Source of the DNA: Parcubacteria group bacterium
GTDB taxonomy: Bacteria > Patescibacteriota > Minisyncoccia > JACPCQ01
DNA: 8,137 nucleotides
Assembly: GCA_016179715.1 (NCBI GenBank)
Contig: JACPCQ010000028.1
Location: 1-8,137, forward strand
Direction: 5' to 3'
Positions 1 to 6,300 of this stretch are shown in pieces (positions within the stretch are counted from its first letter, which is position 1; each line of letters begins with the position of its first letter). The translations under genes were made by a program, and so were the position numbers. The notes below the pieces were generated by a model. It was not told the origin of the DNA, did no database searches, and saw only the letters and a list, made by a program, of their open reading frames with translations.

Positions 1-651
1 TTGTACGAAGCGGGTTGCCGCTCGGTTCAACTCGGACTGGAAACATTGTCGCCGGATACTTTGTTGCGAGAGCGTAAGCGTTGGAACACGCCGAAAAATT
101 ACGGCGCCATCCTCGCGAACCTCAAAACGGCTGGCATCCAGACGCATGTGTTTCTGCTCGTTGGTCTTCCCGGCGAACCACTCCATTTGGGGCTCAAGTG
201 GCTTCCGTTTCTCGAGCAATACGGAGACAGCATTCTCACCATCAAGTCCGGACGGTATCGGCTCACACGCCACAGCCCGGAAGAAAGAGGCGAAATCCAC
301 AACCAGCTGATTGAGGTAATGCCGAACACCAAACCCCTTCACCTCAATCGGGATTTCCGCTATCGCGACATTTCCCGCAAGAAAGTGGAAGCGATGCGCG
401 ATATTTTGGAACAGGCGTGCCGGAGCCACTGGGCCTATGCGGTTACGTCTACCATTCCGTGGTGGGTAAACCGCGGCAGGTACTCGTGGGAAGAGCTGCG
501 GCAGATGGCCGCGCTGCTTCCCCCCGAACAACCCGTGGCGCATCTTGCGCGCGCTATTGCAAGAATAAACAGCGTGCTGCAGGATGAGCTCGGAACAAAT
601 ACGAAAGTGCGGACATTTGAGGAACTTGTCGCACTTTCCCGAACCATTTAA
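1..651 (+). CDS. Radical SAM protein, C-terminal part (5' end outside window)
   Basis: This is the C-terminal 216 residues of a radical SAM enzyme. The frame is open from base 1, so the TTG at 1-3 is probably not the real start and the gene extends upstream. Near residues 5-20 the segment AGCRSVQLGLETLSPDTL matches the GxE/GIES-type SAM-binding strand, and LKTAGIQTHVFLLVGLPGE (about 41-59) is the following strand-loop typical of radical SAM proteins, often those with an N-terminal cobalamin-binding domain. The CxxxCxxC cluster motif would lie before base 1 and is not visible, so the superfamily call rests on these two motifs. The C-terminal third (Trp- and Arg-rich, around SHWAYAVTSTIPWWVNRGRY) is not a domain I recognise. 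The substrate is unknown. The gene stops with TAA at 649-651 and is followed by a strong terminator. No TTA, CTA or TCA codon is used in frame, which leaves the opposite strand open throughout. Confidence 0.8.
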   Translation: MYEAGCRSVQLGLETLSPDTLLRERKRWNTPKNYGAILANLKTAGIQTHVFLLVGLPGEPLHLGLKWLPFLEQYGDSILTIKSGRYRLTRHSPEERGEIHNQLIEVMPNTKPLHLNRDFRYRDISRKKVEAMRDILEQACRSHWAYAVTSTIPWWVNRGRYSWEELRQMAALLPPEQPVAHLARAIARINSVLQDELGTNTKVRTFEELVALSRTI

Positions 652-672
652 CTCCCCGTTTGGGGAAAACCG

Positions 673-707
673 AAGAGCGGCCACACTCCAGTGCGCCGCT
701 CTTTTTT
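673..707 (+). terminator. Intrinsic terminator after the radical SAM gene
   Basis: AAGAGCGGC (673-681) pairs with GCCGCTCTT (695-703), extended by CAC (682-684) against GTG (691-693) with one bulged C at 694. A run of six T (702-707) follows. This is a strong plus-strand rho-independent terminator 21 bases after the stop codon. A smaller hairpin, TCCCC/GGGGA at 653-657/662-666, precedes it. Read on the minus strand the stem is the same but is followed only by CGGTTTT, so it is a weak terminator in the ftsH direction. Confidence 0.85.
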
Positions 708-731
708 CATTATCCGAAACGAGATAACAAT

Positions 732-759
732 TGGTGCGCTCGCCTGGATTCGAACCAGC
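732..759 (-). other. tRNA 3'-end remnant (T-arm, acceptor strand, CCA), tRNA-Arg-like
   Basis: On the minus strand, 759-755 (GCTGG), 754-748 (TTCGAAT), 747-743 (CCAGG), 742-736 (CGAGCGC), 735 (A) and 734-732 (CCA) reproduce the T-stem, seven-base T-loop, T-stem, seven-base acceptor strand, discriminator and CCA of a tRNA with exactly canonical spacing. The T-stem has one G-G mismatch at its base. The acceptor strand would pair with a 5' end GCGCTCG, which from general knowledge is common in tRNA-Arg. No such 5' half, D-arm or anticodon arm exists upstream on this strand, so this is a fragment and not a gene. It lies in frame inside the open extension of ftsH, encoding AGSNPGERTN. Confidence 0.75.
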
Positions 760-2640
760 AGAAGATGCGGCCAGTGGCGCGGCGGGCGTGACGGAAGCAT
801 CTATTCCTTTCGGTGCGAAACCGAATCCTGCCATAAGTTGGGCGAATTCGTCACGTTCTATAGATTCTTTTTCAATGAGACGGGAAGCGATTGCATCAAG
901 CGCGGCGCGGTGTTTTTTAACAAGATTCATTGCGTGTTTGAATGCGCTCTTTATGAGTTTGCTGACTTCTTCATCCACAAGCGAGGCGGTACTTTCGGAA
1001 TAATTGCGTTCCGAACCGAAATCCCTTCCCAAAAAAACCAACTCTTCTTTCTCACCAAATGCCACCGGCCCGATTTTATCCGACATCCCGTAGCGCGTGA
1101 CGAGTTTACGCGCGAGGTCTGTTGCTTTCTGCAGGTCATCGGCGGCTCCCGTAGTAATCTCGTCAAAAACAATTTTTTCAGAAGCGTGACCGCCAAGCGA
1201 AACCGCAAGTTCATCCAGAAAATGCGCGCGTGAGTAGAGATGCCGGTCTTCCAACGGCAATTTCAGCGTGTATCCCGCGGCTCTCCCGCGCGAAACAATG
1301 CTGATCTTATGTACCGGGTCGGCGTGTTTGGAAGCCGCGGCCACCAGCGCATGCCCGGCTTCATGAAAGGCGGATATGTGTTTTTCTTTTTCGGAGAGAA
1401 TATGGCTTTTGCGTTCCGGCCCCAGAAGCACTTTTTCTATTGCGCTGATTAAATCGTTTTGCAGAACACTCTTGCGCTTGTTGCGCGCGGCAAGAATTGC
1501 AGCTTCATTCATGAGATTTTGCAAGTCCGCGCCGGAGAATCCCGGAGTGCGCTCCGCGACATGGCGTAAGTTTACCTCGCCCGAAAGCGGCTTCTGGCGC
1601 GCGTGAATGCCGAGAATCTGCTCGCGTTCGTTTATATCAGGCAAATCAATCACCACCTGCCGGTCAAACCGACCAGGACGAAGAAGCGCCGGGTCCAACA
1701 CGTCAGGGCGATTTGTCGCCGCCATGATGATAACCGACTCATGCGGCTCAAATCCGTCCATCTCTACCAGAATTTGATTAAGCGTCTGCTCGCGCTCGTC
1801 ATGTCCGCCGCCTAGCCCCGTTCCCCTGCGCCGTCCTACGGCGTCAATTTCGTCAATAAACAAGATTGCAGGCGAAGCTTTCTTGGTTTGACGGAAGAGA
1901 TCCCGTACGCGACTCGCGCCAACCCCTACAAACATTTCCACAAACTCCGAGCCGGAGATATGAAAGAACGGCACATTCGCCTCCCCCGCAACCGCGCGCG
2001 CAAGAAGCGTTTTTCCCGTTCCGGGAGCCCCCATCAGGAGCACGCCCTTCGGAATGCGCGCACCGATATCAAGAAACCGCTGCGGCTCTTTTAAGAATTC
2101 TACAATCTCGCCAAGCTCCTCTTTTGCTTCTTTTACGCCAGCTACGTCCGAAAAAGTGATGCGGTCTTTTCTATCTTCTGGCGCTACCATCCGTGCGCGA
2201 GACTGCCCGAAACTGAACGCCTGAAAATTTGCGCGGCGCATTTGACGCGAGGCAATCCAGAAAAAAAATACGATAAAAAGCACCGGCAAGAGAAACGGCA
2301 GAACATTGCCGAGCCAAAACAAAACGCCGGAGGGATTTTGCACCTCTACCGCGACATTATTGAGCGCTTCCGTAGAGACGCCATAATTCATAAGCGTCTC
2401 GGTAAGCGATGCCTCGGCTTCTTTTCTTGTTTCCTGCGGTACGCCGTCCGTGCGTTCAATCTTCAATGTATCTCCCCTTACAATAATGTTCTTGACTTGG
2501 CCGGAGTTAATGCCAGAAACGAGCTGCGAGAGCGTGATTTTGGAAACCTCCGTAAATTGCCCGACCGTAAAAGAGTACAGTACCGCGAGAGAAAAAAGGA
2601 TGAGCAGCGCGACGACAAGATGTTTGCTGAAGTTCTTCAT
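733..2640 (-). CDS. ftsH: FtsH ATP-dependent membrane zinc metalloprotease (no in-frame stop found)
   Basis: FtsH is a hexameric inner-membrane AAA+ protease that extracts and degrades misfolded membrane proteins and short-lived cytosolic proteins. Visible in order: transmembrane helix 1 (about residues 8-25), a small extracytoplasmic domain, transmembrane helix 2 (about 106-130), Walker A GAPGTGKT (204-211), a pore loop MFVGVGA, Walker B FIDEID (261-266), the second region of homology with RPGRFDR (321-327), the zinc motif HEAGH (426-430) and the third ligand region TTGAADDLQKAT (Asp near 502). All catalytic residues are present. Family-like sequence ends near LIEKESIERDEFAQLM (about 603), the usual FtsH length. 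ATG at 2638-2640 is the only start: TAA lies four codons upstream and helix 1 begins at residue 8. The end is uncertain. I checked every in-frame triplet from 2640 to 1 and none is a stop (880 codons open). The coordinate 733 marks entry into the tRNA-like remnant, not a stop. An indel, a rearrangement or a genuinely stopless gene are all possible. Confidence 0.92.
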
Positions 2641-2648
2641 GCTTTGCC

Positions 2649-2677
2649 ATTATACAAGAGCATTGTATTGTTTACAA
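2649..2677 (-). promoter_or_regulatory. ftsH promoter, leaderless arrangement
   Basis: On the minus strand a perfect -10 TATAAT (2654-2649) and a -35 TTGTAA (2677-2672) are separated by 17 bp. The -10 ends only eight bases before the ftsH ATG, so transcription should begin one to three bases before it. The mRNA would be essentially leaderless, and no Shine-Dalgarno sequence is present. Confidence 0.75.
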
Positions 2678-2728
2678 CTCCCATGCACACCACGAGAAAA
2701 AGCGCGGTGGAATGCCCCGCTCTTTCTA

Positions 2729-2787
2729 GGAGTAAACCCCCCACACCACGGGTTTACACCCGTGGCTTTCTGGTGTGGGGAGTAAAC
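2729..2787. repeat. Palindromic element flanked by 9-bp direct repeats
   Basis: GGAGTAAAC occurs at 2729-2737 and again at 2779-2787, exactly 50 bp apart. Between them CCCCACACCA (2739-2748) pairs perfectly with TGGTGTGGGG (2771-2780), and an overlapping inner hairpin CCACGGG/CCCGTGG (2746-2752/2759-2765) is also possible. A central GGGTTTAC (2750-2757) is the reverse complement of GTAAACCC (2732-2739), so the left repeat can pair with the centre, and GTTTAC (2752-2757) can pair with the right repeat. The site lies upstream of both the ftsH and dprA -35 boxes, so it is probably not transcribed from either. A miniature mobile palindrome with target duplication, or a protein-binding or cruciform site, fits better than an RNA switch. 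Confidence 0.7.
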
Positions 2788-2835
2788 ATGCGTGGAAAAA
2801 ACGCACAGAGCGCAATTCCGGATATGCGTAGTGTA

Positions 2836-2864
2836 GTGATATGCGCAACGCAGTGTAGTATAGT
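2836..2864 (+). promoter_or_regulatory. Putative dprA-topA promoter, leaderless arrangement
   Basis: A -35-like GTGATA (2836-2841) and a -10-like TATAGT (2859-2864) are 17 bp apart. The -10 ends six bases before the dprA ATG at 2871, which predicts a transcript starting at or next to the start codon. The spacing is as good as that of the ftsH promoter, but the boxes are weaker. The surrounding stretch contains small direct repeats (ATATGCG at 2822 and 2839, GTGTAGT at 2831 and 2853). Confidence 0.55.
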
Positions 2865-2870
2865 AAAACC

Positions 2871-3956
2871 ATGACATTGCCTGACGCGGGTTACGCACAC
2901 GCCCTGCATTGTTTGCAGGCAATCGGTCCGTTGCGTCTGAAAAAAATCCAGGCAGTGTTCCCTGTGTTTCGGGACGCATGGGAGGCCCCTGCGGGGGCGC
3001 TGGCAGAAGCACTCGGCGACAACGCGCTGGAAGAACTTCTTAAAGAAAAAACCCGCGTCAATCCCGAAGAGGAATGGAAAAAACTTCTGCAAGCGCAGAT
3101 TCGTGTCGTAGCAGAGACCGATAAGGAATATCCGCAGCTGCTTCGCGAAATGCCCCAGCCCCCCGCGTTGCTCTACGTGCGCGCGCACGGCACCGATACT
3201 TTTGACGCAAAACTGCACACCGTTGCGGTCATAGGTTCACGCAAAGCCTCCCATTACGGCAGGAGTGTTGCGCGCGCCATTGCGGGAGAGCTTGCCCAAG
3301 CCGGCGTGATTGTAGTAAGCGGGCTTGCAATCGGAATTGACGCGGAAGCGCATGAGGCAACGCTTGCAAGCAAAACACCGACGTGGGCAGTGCTGGGTTC
3401 CGGACTCAATCACATCTATCCCGCTCGAAACCAGCCGTTAGCAAGAGCGATATTAGAAGCCGGAGGCGCACTCTTGTCCGAATACCATCCCGAACAGGAG
3501 CCGGCGCCCTTTACGTTTCCACAGCGAAATCGTGTTATCGCGGGACTTGCGCGCGTTGTGCTTATTGTAGAAGCGGCAGAGCGAAGCGGCGCGCTTATCA
3601 CTGCGCGGTACGCACTGGATGCCAATCGCGAGGTTGCGGCGGTGCCCGGAGACATTTTTGCGCTGAATTCCAAAGGCACAAACGCGCTTCTGCGCCGGGG
3701 TGCGGCGCTCGTGCGCGATGCGGGCGACGTGTTGGAACTTCTTGGCCTTTCCCGCGGCACCGAAACCTTATCGCTTGACAGATTTGACGAAATTGAACAA
3801 CATATCCTTCGGTGCCTACACGCGCCGATAACGGCAGACGAGCTTGCCATAACAGCAGAACTTTCGCCGCAGGTGCTTAATCAAAAACTTTCGCTTCTTG
3901 AGCTTCGCGGCGCAATACAGCAAAGCGGCGGAAGATTCTATCGAACTAATTTATAG
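2871..3956 (+). CDS. dprA: DNA processing protein DprA (Smf)
   Basis: DprA is a cytosolic protein that binds incoming single-stranded DNA during natural transformation and loads RecA on it. The 361-residue protein has the full architecture: an N-terminal helix-hairpin-helix/SAM-like region (about 5-45, with AIGPLRLKKI), a Rossmann-fold core and a C-terminal winged-helix domain (about 300-361). Core motifs are GSRKASHYG from residue 122, SGLAIGIDAEAHEATL from about 150, LGSGLNHIYPARN, FPQRNRVIAGLA from 216 and AAERSGALITARYALD. The family length and all conserved glycines and arginines look intact. ATG at 2871 is chosen because the promoter -10 ends six bases before it. No Shine-Dalgarno is visible, as expected for a leaderless message. 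The stop is TAG at 3954-3956, and topA begins 15 bases later in the same direction, so the two are probably co-transcribed. No competence pilus or comEC gene is in the window, so its role in uptake here is inferred from the family. Confidence 0.95.
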   Translation: MTLPDAGYAHALHCLQAIGPLRLKKIQAVFPVFRDAWEAPAGALAEALGDNALEELLKEKTRVNPEEEWKKLLQAQIRVVAETDKEYPQLLREMPQPPALLYVRAHGTDTFDAKLHTVAVIGSRKASHYGRSVARAIAGELAQAGVIVVSGLAIGIDAEAHEATLASKTPTWAVLGSGLNHIYPARNQPLARAILEAGGALLSEYHPEQEPAPFTFPQRNRVIAGLARVVLIVEAAERSGALITARYALDANREVAAVPGDIFALNSKGTNALLRRGAALVRDAGDVLELLGLSRGTETLSLDRFDEIEQHILRCLHAPITADELAITAELSPQVLNQKLSLLELRGAIQQSGGRFYRTNL

Positions 3957-3971
3957 TTTCGCACCATTTTT

Positions 3972-6125
3972 ATGAAACTCATCATTGTGGAATCTCCAAC
4001 AAAGGCGCGTACCATCGGCAAATTTGTCGGCAAAGAATTTGTCGTGGAGTCAAGCTTCGGGCATGTGCGCGATCTCGCGTCTTCCTCACTCTCGGTAGAC
4101 GTTGAACACGATTTTGCGCCAAAGTATGTCATCCCCAAAAAAGCGCTCCCCGCCATCAAGCGTTTGAAAGAAAAACTCAAGAACACCGAAACGCTGATAC
4201 TTGCCACCGACGAGGACCGCGAGGGAGAAGCAATTGCGTGGCACCTCACAAAAGTGTTGGACCCCGCAAAAACCCTCAACGGGCGCGGGAAGAAAAATAA
4301 GACTACCGCAACGTTGCCCAAAACCGAGCGTATCGTCTTTCATGAAATCACAAAACGGGCGATAGAAGAAGCGCTTGCGCACCCGCGCAACATCAACATG
4401 CGGCTTGTGGACGCCCAGCAAGCGCGGCGCATCCTTGACCGGCTGGTGGGCTATAAACTCTCCCCTTTCTTATGGAAAAAAGTAATGCGCGGACTGTCAG
4501 CCGGGCGGGTGCAGTCTGTCGCGTTGCGGCTCATCGTCAAGCGCGAAAAAGAAATTGAGGCGTTTGTTGCGCAGACGTATTGGAGCATTTCCGCAACTCT
4601 CACGAAGGAAAGAGAAAAGACCACCTTCAGCGCCGACCTCGCGCGTATTGGAAAAAACGCCGTCCCGAAGCCCGGCCTTACGGACAAGCCGCAGGTGCAC
4701 GGCATCACCGAAGCGCTCAAAAACGCAACGTGGCATGTTGCGGCATTAGAGCAAAAGGCTACAGAGCGCGCACCGCTCCCCCCGTTTACCACAAGTACGT
4801 TGCAGCAAGCCGCGTGGCAACGGCTCGGCTTCTCGGCTAAAAAAACCATGATGGTAGCGCAACAACTCTACGAAGGCATGGAAGTTGCCGGAGAGGGTTC
4901 TACCGGCCTTATTACTTACATGCGCACCGATTCGTTTCATGTCGCAGAAAGCGCGCTTGCCGACGCCAGCACATACATCGCTGATGCAATCGGAGAACGC
5001 TATAAGCTGCCGCGCCCGAGACGATTCAAAACATCCGCAAAAGGTGCGCAGGAGGCGCATGAAGCAATCCGGCCAACCGTCCCCGCACGTGCGCCCGAAA
5101 CAATCAAAGCGAACCTTTCGCGTGACCAATTTCGGCTCTACGACCTGATCTGGCGGCGTTTTATTGCTTCTCAAATGCAACCCGCACTTTTTGAAACAGC
5201 CTCCGCCGCGATTCTCGCCGACACTGCCGATGAACAATACACTTTCCGCGCAAGAGGCATACAAGAACGCTTTGACGGATTTACGCGTATCTGGCAGATA
5301 AAAACCGAGGAGGTCGTGCTTCCAAAACTACAAAAAGGCGAGGAAGTATTTCCCGAGCGCGTCGCGGCAGAGGAGCATGAGACACAGCCGCCCGCCCGCT
5401 ACACCGATGCCTCGCTGGTCAAATCGCTTGAGCAGTTTGGCATCGGACGCCCGTCCACGTATGCGTCTATTATTTCGGTCATCCAAGAACGCAATTATGC
5501 AGAAAAAAATCAAGACAAGCGCTTTATTCCAACCGAGATTGGCAGGACAGTGGACGACATGCTGACAAAACATTTCCCGTCCATTGTGGATGTTGACTTC
5601 ACGGCACATATAGAGGAAGAATTGGATGAAATCGCGGAAGGAAAAAAGGAATGGCAGCCCGTTATTAAAACATTTTATGAACCGTTCGCAATACTGCTCG
5701 CCCAAAAATACGAAACCGTCGAAAAAAAGGACCTCACCGAACCGGCAGGAGAGAATTGCGAGCAGTGCGGAAAGCCGATGCTTATAAAGCACGGCCGTTT
5801 CGGAAAGTTTATTGCCTGTTCGGGATTCCCAGACTGTAAGAACACCAAGCCGCTCCCACCTAAAGAGTTGGGAATTGCCTGCCCCGCGTGCGGAGCAGCA
5901 GAGGGGGGAAAGGTTGTTGAACGACGAGGAAAGAAAGGACGAACATTCTATGGCTGCTCGCGGTATCCCTCCTGTAATTTTGCCACATGGAAAAAACCAA
6001 CCGGCGCACTCTGCCCGGAGTGCAACGCGCCGCTCGTTGAAGAACGGGCAGGTGAATCGTGTTCAAGTAAAACCTGTGGTTGGCGCAAAACAAAAGTCCG
6101 CGCTGAAAAAAACAACGAAAAATGA
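3972..6125 (+). CDS. topA: DNA topoisomerase I (type IA)
   Basis: TopA relaxes negatively supercoiled DNA by transient single-strand cleavage. The 717-residue protein opens with the Toprim domain: IIVESPTKARTIGKF with Glu7, and the acidic DEDREGE motif with Asp80, Asp82 and Glu84, which hold magnesium. VDAQQARRILDRLVGYKLSP and LSAGRVQSVALRLI are characteristic type IA motifs. The active-site tyrosine is Tyr316 in ITYMRTDS. QFGIGRPSTYASII marks domain IV. The C-terminus carries three cysteine zinc ribbons: CEQC...CSGFPDC, CPAC...CSRYPSC and CPEC...C...C. It then ends in a basic tail. ATG at 3972 lies directly before the Toprim strand. There is no Shine-Dalgarno in the 15 bases after dprA. The TGA stop (6123-6125) is itself the first arm of a composite hairpin. 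Transcription is probably shared with dprA. The length and domain order are ordinary for bacterial TopA, with no sign of damage. Confidence 0.97.
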   Translation: MKLIIVESPTKARTIGKFVGKEFVVESSFGHVRDLASSSLSVDVEHDFAPKYVIPKKALPAIKRLKEKLKNTETLILATDEDREGEAIAWHLTKVLDPAKTLNGRGKKNKTTATLPKTERIVFHEITKRAIEEALAHPRNINMRLVDAQQARRILDRLVGYKLSPFLWKKVMRGLSAGRVQSVALRLIVKREKEIEAFVAQTYWSISATLTKEREKTTFSADLARIGKNAVPKPGLTDKPQVHGITEALKNATWHVAALEQKATERAPLPPFTTSTLQQAAWQRLGFSAKKTMMVAQQLYEGMEVAGEGSTGLITYMRTDSFHVAESALADASTYIADAIGERYKLPRPRRFKTSAKGAQEAHEAIRPTVPARAPETIKANLSRDQFRLYDLIWRRFIASQMQPALFETASAAILADTADEQYTFRARGIQERFDGFTRIWQIKTEEVVLPKLQKGEEVFPERVAAEEHETQPPARYTDASLVKSLEQFGIGRPSTYASIISVIQERNYAEKNQDKRFIPTEIGRTVDDMLTKHFPSIVDVDFTAHIEEELDEIAEGKKEWQPVIKTFYEPFAILLAQKYETVEKKDLTEPAGENCEQCGKPMLIKHGRFGKFIACSGFPDCKNTKPLPPKELGIACPACGAAEGGKVVERRGKKGRTFYGCSRYPSCNFATWKKPTGALCPECNAPLVEERAGESCSSKTCGWRKTKVRAEKNNEK

Positions 6126-6186
6126 AGCTCCCCGCGCTCATGCGCGGGGTATCTGGAGCTTCACCCCGCCAACGGCGGGGTTTATT
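6123..6186 (+). terminator. Composite palindrome and terminator at the topA stop codon
   Basis: TGAAGCTCC (6123-6131, beginning with the topA stop) pairs with GGAGCTTCA (6155-6163). Nested in it, CCCCGCGC (6130-6137) pairs with GCGCGGGG (6142-6149) around a TCAT loop. Immediately after, CCCCGCC (6164-6170) pairs with GGCGGGG (6174-6180) around AAC and is followed by TTTATT. The last hairpin looks like an intrinsic terminator with a short U-tract. The two-hairpin layout with an outer enclosing repeat is more elaborate than a terminator needs and resembles REP/BIME-like or HUH-transposase-mobilised palindromes. Confidence 0.7.
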
Positions 6187-6203
6187 AAATAAAAACACGC
6201 AGA

Positions 6204-6244
6204 CACAAAACGCGCCCCGATATTTATAAAGGGGCGCGTTTGTG
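6204..6244. terminator. Bidirectional terminator between topA and parB
   Basis: AAACGCGCCCC (6208-6218) pairs perfectly with GGGGCGCGTTT (6231-6241) around a 12-base AT-rich loop. CAC (6204-6206) against GTG (6242-6244) extends the stem past a bulged A at 6207. The A and T flanks serve both strands, which fits the convergent topA and parB genes. For parB it lies about 57 bases past the stop codon. Confidence 0.8.
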
Positions 6245-6300
6245 CCTCACGTTAATCTTTACCCGACAGACTTACTGGTATTGATGTGAAATAATCAAGC

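Noticed and set aside
1..651. Antisense continuation of the ftsH frame as a genuine coding tail
   Set aside because: Its translation shows no recognisable motif, and the plus strand encodes clear radical SAM motifs in the same triplet register. The openness follows from absence of TTA, CTA and TCA codons. I therefore treat it as an unresolved ftsH end and not as a domain.
732..840. A complete tRNA-Arg gene on the minus strand
   Set aside because: No GCGCTCG 5' acceptor, D-arm or anticodon arm is present upstream of the T-arm; that region codes for the FtsH C-terminus.
2700..2726. Imperfect hairpin AGCGCGG/CCCCGCT as a terminator
   Set aside because: The stem has a mismatch, the T-tract is interrupted, and no gene upstream on either strand would use it.
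691..2874. Several plus-strand open frames (for example 691-1233 and 2242-2874)
   Set aside because: They are shadows of ftsH on the opposite strand. Their translations are low-complexity and lack family motifs, whereas the minus strand gives complete FtsH.
6241..6300. A parS site next to parB
   Set aside because: No match to the 16-bp palindrome TGTTTCACGTGAAACA was seen here or elsewhere in the window on reading.
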